Origin: JBBECE01 sp040881985
Lineage (GTDB): Bacteria; Pseudomonadota; Alphaproteobacteria; Rhizobiales; Devosiaceae
Direction of reading: 5' to 3'
Assembly: GCA_040881985.1 (NCBI GenBank)
Contig: JBBECE010000024.1
Span: 1 to 64,000 of the forward strand
DNA length: 64,000 nucleotides
Shown piece by piece: positions 33,786 through 42,199 of this stretch (position 1 is its first letter; each line of letters starts with the position of its first letter). A program made the position numbers and the translations under genes. The notes under the pieces are model-generated. The model saw nothing but the letters and a program-made list of their open reading frames with translations. It made no database searches and had not been told where the DNA came from.

Positions 33786-35021
33786 TCAGTCCACCCGGCG
33801 CAGCCGGTAGATGCCGACGTCGATCGAGCCCTCGGCGAAGCCGGCGGCGCAGTAGGAGAGATAATAGATCCACTTGCGGCGGAATATCTCGTCGAAGCCC
33901 ATGCGGGCGATCATCGGCCAGCGTTCCATGAACTTCTCCCGCCAGAGCCGCAGCGTCCGGGCGTAGGAGAGCCCGAAACAGTCGGAATTCTCGAGCACAA
34001 GTCCGGCGGCGCGGGCCTGGTGCGCGATGATCTTTTTGGTCAGAAGCATGCCGCCCGGGAAAATGTAACGCTGGATGAAATCGACGGTCGACCGGTAGTT
34101 TTCGAAATCGGCCTCGGGCAGGGTGATCGCTTGGATGGCGGCCGCGCCGCCGGGCTTCAGCCGGTCATGGACGCAACGGAAATAGACGGGCCAGTGCTCC
34201 TCGCCCACCGCTTCGATCATCTCGATCGAGCAGACATGGTCGTATTGGCCGGAGGTGTCGCGATAATCCTCGAAGCGGAAGCCGACCCGGTTGTCGAGAC
34301 CGGCGTCGGCAATCCGCTGGCGCGCGTATTTCAGCTGCTCGTTCGAAAGCGTGATGCCGGTGACGCTCGCCCCGTATTCGCGGGCTGCGAGCTCGGCGAA
34401 GCCGCCCCAGCCACAGCCGATCTCGAGGACGCTGGCGCGCTGCGTCACCCCGGCGAGGTCGGCAACGCGGCGGTATTTGGCGAGCTGCGCCTGCTCCAGC
34501 GTCTCGTCTTCGGACGTGAAATACGCGGACGAATAGGTCATCGTCGGGTCGAGCCACTCGGCGTAGAAGGCGTTGCCGAGGTCGTAGTGCTCGGCGATGT
34601 TCTGCCTCGCGCCTTCGCGGGTGTTGCGGCGGGAGAGGTGATAGGCGAAGTCGGCGGCGGCCTGGCGGAAGATGCCCGGATTGGCTTTGTCGAGGCTCGG
34701 GCGGTTCTGCAGGTAGAAGCGGAACAGCGAGGTCAGGTCGTCGCAATCGAGGTCGCCGGCGATATAGGCATCGGCGAACCCGACCTCGCCGCGGCGAAGC
34801 CCTCTCAGCAACACCCTGAAATTGTTCAGGCGAATGGTCGCGTGGGGGCCGGTCGAGGCGTCGCCGAGGCGGCGGGTGCGGCCGGACGGCATGACGACGG
34901 TGACCGCGCCGCATTGAGGCTGGCCGATCCACCTGGCCCCGATTTCGTCGAGGAGCCAGGACAGCAACCGCGTCCAGACCGAAGCGGGACCGGACTGATC
35001 CCGCGCCGCGAAATCACTCAT
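33786..35021 (-). CDS. cfa: cyclopropane-fatty-acyl-phospholipid synthase
   Basis: A 411-residue SAM-dependent methyltransferase. Motif I is VLEIGCGWGGFAELAAREYG, followed by GITLSNEQLKYARQR, the catalytic region CSIEMIEAVGEEHWPVYF and FIQRYIFPGGMLLT, all typical of CFA synthases. The N-terminal domain (RLGDASTGPHATIRLNNF) is the lipid-binding part. It adds a methylene bridge to unsaturated acyl chains of membrane phospholipids. Confidence 0.93.
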   Translation of the reverse strand: MSDFAARDQSGPASVWTRLLSWLLDEIGARWIGQPQCGAVTVVMPSGRTRRLGDASTGPHATIRLNNFRVLLRGLRRGEVGFADAYIAGDLDCDDLTSLFRFYLQNRPSLDKANPGIFRQAAADFAYHLSRRNTREGARQNIAEHYDLGNAFYAEWLDPTMTYSSAYFTSEDETLEQAQLAKYRRVADLAGVTQRASVLEIGCGWGGFAELAAREYGASVTGITLSNEQLKYARQRIADAGLDNRVGFRFEDYRDTSGQYDHVCSIEMIEAVGEEHWPVYFRCVHDRLKPGGAAAIQAITLPEADFENYRSTVDFIQRYIFPGGMLLTKKIIAHQARAAGLVLENSDCFGLSYARTLRLWREKFMERWPMIARMGFDEIFRRKWIYYLSYCAAGFAEGSIDVGIYRLRRVD

Positions 35022-35162
35022 TTGCGTCGTCCGTGAAACTCATGCCCGTGTCGCCCGAAGCCGCCTTTTTGGCGATGCGTGGCTTTGGCGGGCGGCCTCC
35101 CCTAGCCTCTTGCCACGCATTTTAGCCGCCGGTTGCGGATATGCAAGCCGGGGGGCGCCGGT

Positions 35163-36959
35163 TCAAGGGGCGGGCGTGGCGAGATCGAGGATCCTGAACT
35201 GAACGTCTTCCCTGCCCTGCCAGTGATTGAGGGCGAGGGTGCCGGCAAAATGCAGCGGGGCTTCGCCCCTCGCCTCGAGCAGCGCGCGCCCGAGCGGGGT
35301 GCCCACCGACCGGAACGCGATCGCCCGTACCGAGCCGCGGTCGCCGGCGGCGAGCTTGGCGCGGACATGCCCGCCCGCGCCGACGACCTCGGCATAGGTC
35401 ACCCGGTGCGACGGCAAGGCAAAGACCGGGTTCGAATTGCCGGCGCCGAACGGGCCGGCCCGCTCGATCTCATGGAGGAACGCGGGGCTGGCGGCGCGGG
35501 CGGCAATCGCGGCGTCGATCCGGACGGCGTGGTTTTCCATCGCCGCGACGACCTGCGCGGCCAGCCGTTCGGCGAGGAAGGCGCGAAAATCGGCGAGCTG
35601 GCCCGGCGCCAGCGTGACGCCCGCCGCCATGGCGTGCCCGCCGCCTTTTTCGATGACGCCCGCCGCGACCGCGGCGAGTACCGCGGCGCCGAGATCGACA
35701 CCGGGAATCGAGCGGCCGGACCCTGTGCCGCCGCCGGCGGGGGTCTGGCTGATCGCAAAGGCCGGCCGGTCGAACCGCTCGCGCAGCCGCGCGGCGACGA
35801 GGCCGACCACCCCCTGATGCCAATTCGGCGAGGCGGTGACGATGACGGGCGGGCCCTCCCCTTCGCCGATCTCAGCCTCGGCGGTGGCCAGGGCTTCCTC
35901 GAGGGCGAGCTTTTCGATTACCCGCCGCTCATCGTTGAGGCGATCGAGCTCGGCGGCGATGTGCAGGGTCTCATGCTCGTCGGTCGAGACAAGCAGACGA
36001 CTTCCGAGCGCCGCATTGCCGATCCGCCCGCCAGCATTGATGCGGGGGCCGACCAGATAACCGAGATGGTAGGTGTTGAGCGGACCCGACACCCGGGCGG
36101 CGAGCGCCAGCGCCGAAATGCCGGGATTGGCGCCCTTGCGCATGATTTCGAGGCCGCGCAGAACAAAGGCGCGGTTGAGGCCCTTGAGCGGGACGACATC
36201 GCAAACGGTCGCCAGCGCCACGAGATCGACAAGGCCCAGCAGGTCCGGGGCGCCGGCGGCGAGGTTTTGGTCGCGCAGCGCCCGGTTGAGCGCCACGAGG
36301 ACCATGAAAGTGACCCCGGCGGCGCAGAGGTGCCCGAGACCGGAAATATCGTCGGCGCGGTTGGGATTGACGATGGCGTCGCCGGGCGGAAGTTCGCCCT
36401 CGGTCAGATGGTGGTCGATGACCAGCACATCCACCCCCCGGGACTTGGCATGGGCGATCGGCCCGCGGCTGGTGGTGCCGCAGTCGAGGGTGACGATGAG
36501 GGTCGCGCCCCCGGCGATAAGCGTATCCATCGCCGCGACGTTAGGGCCGTAACCTTCGAAGACGCGGTCGGGAATGTAGATCGACGGTTCGAGGCCAGCC
36601 CCCCGCAGGTAGCGCGCCATCAGCGCCGAGGCGCAGGCGCCATCAACGTCATAGTCGCCGAAAAGCGCGACTTTCTCTTTCTTTCGCACCGCTTCGACGA
36701 GGCGCGCCACCATCGCGTCCATGCCGGCGAGCGTTGCCGGATCGGGCATCAACTCGCGCAAGGTCGGGGCGAGATAGCTTTTGGCCTCCTCGATCGCGAC
36801 GCCCCGGCCGGCCATGATCCGGGCGAGGATCTCGGAAACCTCCGCCTGCTGCTCGATGGCGGCGGCGGTGCGCAACCCCGCCTCGTCGAGCCGGTCGACC
36901 CATTGCCGGCCGGTGACGGATTTCTCGACGCCGAGGAAGAGCCGCGCTGGCTTCGACAT
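35163..36959 (-). CDS. recJ: single-stranded-DNA-specific exonuclease RecJ
   Basis: A 598-residue DHH/DHHA1 nuclease. Motif I is ALFGDYDVDGACASALMARYL, the DHH motif is VIDHHLTEGELP, and DHHA1 contains VGLVAARLRERFDRPAF and GGGHAMAAGVTL. It degrades 5'-ended single strands in recombination and repair. Its start lies 14 bp after the homoserine dehydrogenase stop, so the two are probably co-transcribed. In many rhizobia glpX lies between them; here it is absent. Confidence 0.96.
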   Translation of the reverse strand: MSKPARLFLGVEKSVTGRQWVDRLDEAGLRTAAAIEQQAEVSEILARIMAGRGVAIEEAKSYLAPTLRELMPDPATLAGMDAMVARLVEAVRKKEKVALFGDYDVDGACASALMARYLRGAGLEPSIYIPDRVFEGYGPNVAAMDTLIAGGATLIVTLDCGTTSRGPIAHAKSRGVDVLVIDHHLTEGELPPGDAIVNPNRADDISGLGHLCAAGVTFMVLVALNRALRDQNLAAGAPDLLGLVDLVALATVCDVVPLKGLNRAFVLRGLEIMRKGANPGISALALAARVSGPLNTYHLGYLVGPRINAGGRIGNAALGSRLLVSTDEHETLHIAAELDRLNDERRVIEKLALEEALATAEAEIGEGEGPPVIVTASPNWHQGVVGLVAARLRERFDRPAFAISQTPAGGGTGSGRSIPGVDLGAAVLAAVAAGVIEKGGGHAMAAGVTLAPGQLADFRAFLAERLAAQVVAAMENHAVRIDAAIAARAASPAFLHEIERAGPFGAGNSNPVFALPSHRVTYAEVVGAGGHVRAKLAAGDRGSVRAIAFRSVGTPLGRALLEARGEAPLHFAGTLALNHWQGREDVQFRILDLATPAP

Positions 36960-36973
36960 CGCCCGGACGCCGC

Positions 36974-38482
36974 TCAGAGCCGCTCGATGCGGATCAGCTG
37001 CGGAGGGCCCTGGATGAAGCCATCGCCGGCGATTTTGGCGAGCGCATCGCGGACGGACGCCTCGACGGTCTCGTGGGTGATCAGCACGACCGTGCGCACG
37101 TCCGGCTGCGCGGCGGGGCCGGCGGCGAGGTCGGGCCGCTGGATGACGCTTTCGAGCGAAATGCCGGCGGCGCCCATGCGCGAGGCGATGGCGGCAAGAG
37201 CGCCGGGAATGTCGCGGACCGAGAGGCGAATGTAATAGCCGCCGGCGTGCGACCGCATCGGGGCGCGCTTGTAGGGGGCGAGCTCGGCGACCGGCAGGCC
37301 GAGCGGGGGCATGCGATTGCCGCGGGCTATGTCAAGAATATCGGTGAGGACCGAAGAGGCGGTCGCTTCCCCGCCGGCGCCGGGCCCGGCGAGCAACAGT
37401 TCGCGGACGTGGTTGGTTTCGAGTGCGATGGCGTTGAGCACCCCGCCGACCGAGGCGATGGCGCTCGATTTCGGCACCAGCGTCGGGTGGACGCGCTGCT
37501 CGATCCCCTCCTCCGAGCGGGTGGCGATGCCGAGGAGCTTGATGACAAAGCCGAGGTCGCCCGCCGCCCTGATATCGGCCTGGTCGATCGAGCGGATGCC
37601 CTCGACGAAAATGTCGTCGGCGGCGATCTCGCAATGAAAGCAGAGCGAGGTCAGGATCGCGAGCTTGTGGGCGGCGTCGAACCCGTCGACATCGAAGCCC
37701 GGGTCGGCCTCGGCATAGCCGAGCCGCTGGGCGGCGGCGAGACATTCCTCGAAGCCGATCCGCTCCTCTTCCATGCGGGTGAGGATATAATTGCAGGTGC
37801 CGTTCAGCATCCCGTAGACGCGGGTGACGCGGGCCGAGCCGAGCGCCTCGCGCAGCGTCTTGATGACCGGGACACCGCCGGCGACCGCCGCCTCGAAGCC
37901 GAGCGCCGCGTCGTTGGCCTCGGCCAGCCGCGCCAGCGCCATGCCGTGGCGGGCGAGTAGCGCCTTGTTGCCGGTGACGACCGGTTTTCCATGTTCGAGC
38001 GCCGCGGAGACGCTGGCCAGCGCCGGCCCGTCCTCCCCGCCCATCAACTCGACGAACAGGTCGATGTCGGGGCTTTTGGCCAGCGCCACCGGATCGTCGA
38101 ACCAGGCCATTTGCGAGATGTCGCAGCGGCGCTGCTTCGAGCGCGAGCGGGCCGAGACCGCGGTGACGGCGACGGGGCGGCCGATGCGCCTGGCGATGGC
38201 GGCGGAATCTTCGGCCATGATGCGCACCAGCGCCGAGCCGACCGTGCCGACCCCGGCGAGGCCGATCCTGAGCGGGGCGACCTTGCCGCGCTCGACGGTC
38301 TCGAGGCCGCGCATGGCGGCGGCGATGCGCTCGCGCGTGTCGGCGCGCGGTTCGCGGCCCTCGCGCAGGTCGAAAACGAACAGCGGATCGCCGGCGAGCT
38401 GACGGCCGAAGCGCGTCGGCGACCAGCCGCGCGCCGCAAGGAACGCCTCGATTTCAGCCCGAAACCGGTCGATTTCGCTCAT
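36974..38482 (-). CDS. hom: homoserine dehydrogenase with N-terminal HTH-like domain
   Basis: A 502-residue protein, about 60 longer than usual for Hom. From residue 68 it is a standard enzyme: nucleotide-binding LRIGLAGVGTVGSALV, catalytic GVPVIKTLREAL and NGTCNYILTRMEE, then a C-terminal ACT domain (YYIRLSVRDIPGALAAIASRM) for threonine feedback. Residues 1-60 resemble the small alphaproteobacterial XRE-like proteins with AFLAARGWSPTRFGRQLAGD and FVFDLREGREP. ATG 38482 has only a weak GCGAAG site, but the alternative ATG at residue 57 has none. The enzyme reduces aspartate semialdehyde to homoserine for Met, Thr and Ile. Confidence 0.92.
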   Translation of the reverse strand: MSEIDRFRAEIEAFLAARGWSPTRFGRQLAGDPLFVFDLREGREPRADTRERIAAAMRGLETVERGKVAPLRIGLAGVGTVGSALVRIMAEDSAAIARRIGRPVAVTAVSARSRSKQRRCDISQMAWFDDPVALAKSPDIDLFVELMGGEDGPALASVSAALEHGKPVVTGNKALLARHGMALARLAEANDAALGFEAAVAGGVPVIKTLREALGSARVTRVYGMLNGTCNYILTRMEEERIGFEECLAAAQRLGYAEADPGFDVDGFDAAHKLAILTSLCFHCEIAADDIFVEGIRSIDQADIRAAGDLGFVIKLLGIATRSEEGIEQRVHPTLVPKSSAIASVGGVLNAIALETNHVRELLLAGPGAGGEATASSVLTDILDIARGNRMPPLGLPVAELAPYKRAPMRSHAGGYYIRLSVRDIPGALAAIASRMGAAGISLESVIQRPDLAAGPAAQPDVRTVVLITHETVEASVRDALAKIAGDGFIQGPPQLIRIERL

Positions 38483-38516
38483 CTTCGCAGCTTTTTGCGC
38501 CTGTTGGGCGGCGGTT

Positions 38517-38536
38517 CTATAGGAAATGTCCTATAG
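38517..38536. promoter_or_regulatory. perfect palindrome upstream of hom
   Basis: CTATAGGA-AATG-TCCTATAG is a perfect 8-bp inverted repeat, 35 bp before the hom start. On the minus strand it is directly preceded by CTTGAC, a rhizobial -35-like element, so it probably overlaps the promoter and could be an operator. Its AT-richness stands out from the surrounding sequence. Confidence 0.6.
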
Positions 38537-38616
38537 GTCAAGACGGGGGACGCGAGATGGTGACGAGGGGATGAAGGGCAGAGGCACCTCGCCCCGCTGG
38601 CGCGGGCGTCGCGAAA

Positions 38617-39777
38617 CTACGCAGGATCGTCGCGCCGTATCAGCAGTTCCGCTTCGACCTTGGCAAGGGTTTTGGGCCGGTACGGCTTCCAGCCCGCCTG
38701 TTTCGCCTCATACTGGAAGCGAAGGACCGTGCTTTCCGCTACATCGGCCACTCGGTCGGGACCCTTCCGCGCGCCGCGAGAGTAAATCGCCTCCATGAAG
38801 CCGGGCGGTTTGCTGGAGTTGCGGAGCGCGGCCAACGCATCCTGGCCGGCGACGATCCGCTCGCGGACGCCCGGATCGAAGGCGAGGCCTTGCGCGCTTG
38901 CTCCCTCCAGCATCCAGGCCAGCGCGGCCGCGGAGAGACCGGTGATGTCGCCGCCGCCGCCGACCGAACCGTGGTCGCCGGGAAACCAAAGTTGCAGATA
39001 GCGATCCGGCGCTCTCGAAGCCTCGTTCAGTGTAGCCAGGTTTTCCCAAAGGCTCGGCACGAATGCCCTGCGCGTCTCATCTACCGCCACCGCATGCCGG
39101 GCCGCCTCGACAATGCTTGACAGCCTGGTGTCATAGAATTCGTAGCGCTTGGCAAAGCGGAGTATCAGCGAAGTGATCAAATAGTTCGGAATCCCGAACG
39201 CGCCCACCGTGTCCCACACGCCGATGAAGCGGATCCGCAGCGGCGGCTGGCCGGCGGGAGGCGCGGGCACACCTATCGCGTCGCGGAACCGTGTGTCCTC
39301 CGCCTTCATCAGAACTTCCTGCGAAAAAGTCAGCCGGAACTCCTGGGCCAGATCGTGATCGGGATGAGTTGAATCGCTACGATTGCGATAGAATTTCAGC
39401 GCCTCCTCGATCTTGTCGACGCGACCCTTGGTGAGAATGCCGCATTTGCGGACGAGTCCGCCCAGCGCCCGCGCCGTATAGGCGCCGCGCGAGAACCCGA
39501 AGATGAAAACCTCGTCTCCCGGCTCGTAGTTGAAAATCAGGAACCGGTAGGCATCGAGTATTTTGTCGTCGAGCCCGATTCCGAAAGCCCCGGCCGCCCA
39601 GACCTGAAGGGAACTCAGCACGTGACCCGTGCCAATGCCTTCGCCATAGTGAACAAGCTGGACGACGCCGTCGGGGGCGACGGACTGCACCGCTTCCGCG
39701 GCGAGGGCGGCGTTGGTCCGCCAAACCGTCGCCAGCCGGTTCCAGGTGCCGTCGCAAAAAACCGCAAGCCTCTTCAT
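38617..39777 (-). CDS. DUF2235 alpha/beta hydrolase
   Basis: A 386-residue protein of the DUF2235 family, related to Tle1-type phospholipases. It begins KRLAVFCDGTWN, the nucleophile motif is GFSRGAYTARALGGLV (GxSxG), then FIGVWDTVGAFGIP with a likely Asp and WFPGDHGSVGGGGD with a likely His. Whether it acts on phospholipids or is housekeeping is unknown; no type VI secretion genes are nearby. ATG 39775-39777 was preferred over TTG 39804 by family alignment. Confidence 0.88.
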   Translation of the reverse strand: MKRLAVFCDGTWNRLATVWRTNAALAAEAVQSVAPDGVVQLVHYGEGIGTGHVLSSLQVWAAGAFGIGLDDKILDAYRFLIFNYEPGDEVFIFGFSRGAYTARALGGLVRKCGILTKGRVDKIEEALKFYRNRSDSTHPDHDLAQEFRLTFSQEVLMKAEDTRFRDAIGVPAPPAGQPPLRIRFIGVWDTVGAFGIPNYLITSLILRFAKRYEFYDTRLSSIVEAARHAVAVDETRRAFVPSLWENLATLNEASRAPDRYLQLWFPGDHGSVGGGGDITGLSAAALAWMLEGASAQGLAFDPGVRERIVAGQDALAALRNSSKPPGFMEAIYSRGARKGPDRVADVAESTVLRFQYEAKQAGWKPYRPKTLAKVEAELLIRRDDPA

Positions 39778-39965
39778 TGGCGCCGCCCCGAGATTTCGGC
39801 TCAACTGGACAGCGGGACTTGTCGATGGTCAAGGGCGGAAGGCGACGCTGCAGACTCGCTCCCCTCCCCCTTCCCGCCAAAAGCATCGTCCTCGGCCCCA
39901 TTGCCTGACATAGTGAGGCGCCTCCCCCGGCCCGGGGATCGAGCGCGTCAACGTCAAGGAGCACG

Positions 39966-40775
39966 ATGCGGATACGGTTCGGCTGCGAGATGATCTACGA
40001 ATTGCCCCAGCCGACCCCGATGATCGTGCTGCTCAACGTGCATCATTCGCGGGTCGCCCATCTCGAGCGGCCGGACTGGCTGACGACCGAACCCGCCGTC
40101 CAAAACGCCAGCTACCGCGACAGTTTCGGCAACTGGTGCTCGCGGCTTGTCGCCCCGCCGGGGCGCTTCGCGCTCGGCACCGACGGGGTCATTCGCGACG
40201 ACGGGCAACCCGATCCGGTCGATGTCGCCGCCGCCCAGCACCGCGTCGAGGACCTGCCGGCGGAAACGCTCTTGTTCCTCCTCGGCAGCCGCTATTGCGA
40301 GACCGACGTGCTCTCCGAGGAGGCGTGGCGGCTGTTCGAGAAGACGCCGCCCGGCTGGCCGAGGGTGCAGGCGATCTGCGATTTCGTGCATGGGCACGTG
40401 ACCTTCGGCTACGAGCATTCGCGGGCGACGCGGACCGCGGCCGAGACTTTCGCGGAGAAGCGTGGGGTCTGCCGCGACTTCACGCACCTGGCCATTGCCT
40501 TCTGCCGCGCCATGAATATCCCGGCGCGCTATTGCACCGGCTATCTCGGCGATATCGGCATGCCCCCGCCCTACGCCGCGGGGGATTTCGCCGCCTGGAT
40601 GGACGTTTTTCTCGGCGGGCGGTGGTGGGTGTTCGATCCGCGCAACAACATGCCGCGGATCGGGCGGGTGCTGGTCGCGCAGGGGCGCGATGCCGCCGAC
40701 GTGCCGCTGATCCATTCGTTCGGCGCCAACACGCTCAGGAACTTCAAGGTCTGGACGGACGAGATTGTCGCCTAG
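39966..40775 (+). CDS. transglutaminase-like cysteine protease family protein
   Basis: A 269-residue protein of the bacterial transglutaminase-like group, cytoplasmic by the lack of a signal. The N-terminal beta-rich half (residues about 1-110) precedes the core: catalytic Cys in KRGVCRDFTHLAIAFCR and the Asp position in WWVFDPRNN. The His that normally lies in D-F-H-A-W is Ala here (GDFAAWMDVFLGG). It is divergent from the DUF2235 gene and convergent with the aminotransferase gene. Activity cannot be assumed. Confidence 0.87.
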   Translation: MRIRFGCEMIYELPQPTPMIVLLNVHHSRVAHLERPDWLTTEPAVQNASYRDSFGNWCSRLVAPPGRFALGTDGVIRDDGQPDPVDVAAAQHRVEDLPAETLLFLLGSRYCETDVLSEEAWRLFEKTPPGWPRVQAICDFVHGHVTFGYEHSRATRTAAETFAEKRGVCRDFTHLAIAFCRAMNIPARYCTGYLGDIGMPPPYAAGDFAAWMDVFLGGRWWVFDPRNNMPRIGRVLVAQGRDAADVPLIHSFGANTLRNFKVWTDEIVA

Positions 40776-40823
40776 GCGGCGACGCCTACCGGCCCCTCGG
40801 CACAGCCTCGGGGCGTTCGACGC

Positions 40824-40866
40824 TCAAATCGCGCCACCGGCGCGATTTGATCCTCCGGGTCGCGTC
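40824..40866. repeat. palindromic repeat encoding the aminotransferase C-terminus
   Basis: CAAATCGCGCC-ACC-GGCGCGATTTG (40825-40849) is a perfect 11-bp stem. With its flank GGGTCGCG it is related to the 51-bp units at 11005-11106. The aminotransferase frame runs through it and uses a TGA inside it as its stop. Confidence 0.85.
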
Positions 40867-42077
40867 TCACCCTTCATCGGCACGACGTTGGAATTGGCGC
40901 CGTGCCGGGCGAGGAATTTCTTGAGGTTGCGGGCGGCCTGGCGAATGCGCTGGTCGTTCTCCACCAGCGCGATGCGGACATACTGGTCGCCATACTCGCC
41001 GAAGCCGACCCCGGGGGCCACCGCGACCGCCGCCTCGGAGACGAGAAGCTTGGCAAATTCGAGCGAGCCCAATGCCGCGAACCGGTCGGGGATCGGCGCC
41101 CAGGCGAACATCGTCGCGGGCGGGGGCGGAATGTCCCACCCGGCGCGGCCGAAACTCTCGACCAGCACGTCGCGGCGCGCTTTGTAGATGGCCCGCATCT
41201 CGACGATGCAATCGTCGGGGCCGTTGAGCGCGGCGGCGGCGGCCACTTGAACGGGCGTGAAGGCGCCGTAGTCGAGATAGGATTTAACCCGCGCCAGCGC
41301 CGAAATCAGCCGCTCGTTGCCGACCGCGAAGCCGATCCGCCAGCCGGGCATCGAATAGGTCTTCGACATCGAGGTGAATTCGACCGCGACCTCGATGGCG
41401 CCGGGGATCTCGAGGATCGAGGGCGGCGGGGGATCCTCGAAATAGACCTCGGCATAGGCGAGATCGGAGAGGATGAAGATCGATTGTTCGCGGCAGTAGC
41501 GGACGATCTCCTTGTAGAAATCGAGAGTTGCCACATAGGCCGTCGGATTCGCCGGATAGTTGAGGATCAGCGCGATCGGCTTCGGGATCGAGTGGCGGAC
41601 GGCGCGGTCGAGCGCCCGGAGGAAATCGTCATTCGGCTCGGCCGGCATCGAGCGGACGACCCCGCCCGACATGATGAAGCCGAAGGCATGGATCGGATAG
41701 GTCGGGTTCGGCACCAGCACCACGTCGCCCGGGGCGGTGATCGCCTGGGCCATGTTGGCGAAGCCTTCCTTCGAGCCGAGTGTCGCGACGACCTGGGTAT
41801 CCGGGTCGAGCTTCACCCCGAATCGGCGGCCATAATACGAGGCCTGGGCTTTCCTGAGGCCCCTGATGCCTTTCGAGGCCGAATAGCGGTGGGTGCGCGG
41901 ATCGTTGACCGTCTCCTTCAGCTTGTCGACGATGTGCTGGGGGGTCGGCAGGTCGGGATTGCCCATGCCGAGATCGATAATGTCAATGCCGGCGGCGCGG
42001 GCTTTTGCCTTGATCGGGTTGATATGCTCGAACACATACGGCGGCAGGCGGCGGATGCGGTGGAATTCGTCGGTCAT
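40824..42077 (-). CDS. PLP aminotransferase, AlaC/LL-DAP aminotransferase-like
   Basis: A 417-residue fold-type I aminotransferase. It has the N-terminal FEHINPIKAKARAAGIDIIDLGMGNPDLPTP pattern in short form, NPTAYVA (the NPTG-like loop), SDLAYAEVYF with the PLP-pyridine Asp and SMSKTYSMPGWRIGF with the PLP lysine. In rhizobia this gene is usually next to hom, here two genes away. It probably acts on alanine/aspartate-family amino acids. The final ~12 residues (ETRPGGSNRAGGAI) come from a palindromic repeat and are not part of the family. Confidence 0.92.
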   Translation of the reverse strand: MTDEFHRIRRLPPYVFEHINPIKAKARAAGIDIIDLGMGNPDLPTPQHIVDKLKETVNDPRTHRYSASKGIRGLRKAQASYYGRRFGVKLDPDTQVVATLGSKEGFANMAQAITAPGDVVLVPNPTYPIHAFGFIMSGGVVRSMPAEPNDDFLRALDRAVRHSIPKPIALILNYPANPTAYVATLDFYKEIVRYCREQSIFILSDLAYAEVYFEDPPPPSILEIPGAIEVAVEFTSMSKTYSMPGWRIGFAVGNERLISALARVKSYLDYGAFTPVQVAAAAALNGPDDCIVEMRAIYKARRDVLVESFGRAGWDIPPPPATMFAWAPIPDRFAALGSLEFAKLLVSEAAVAVAPGVGFGEYGDQYVRIALVENDQRIRQAARNLKKFLARHGANSNVVPMKGETRPGGSNRAGGAI

Positions 42078-42199
42078 TTTCGGTTCCCGGACGGGCGCAG
42101 GGCGAAACGTGACTTATAGCCAATTCTAGCGGCGCCGTGATGAGAAAAGCTTTAAGCGGGGCGGGGCACCGGTGTAGCCTCGGGCCCGGAGGGTTTTTC

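Noticed and set aside
35133..37235. 700-codon plus-strand open frame
   Set aside because: Antisense to recJ and the end of hom; composition is that of a mirrored coding frame.
38617..39777. Type VI secretion effector (Tle1) locus
   Set aside because: The DUF2235 gene has no VgrG, Hcp or immunity neighbour, so an effector role is not supported.
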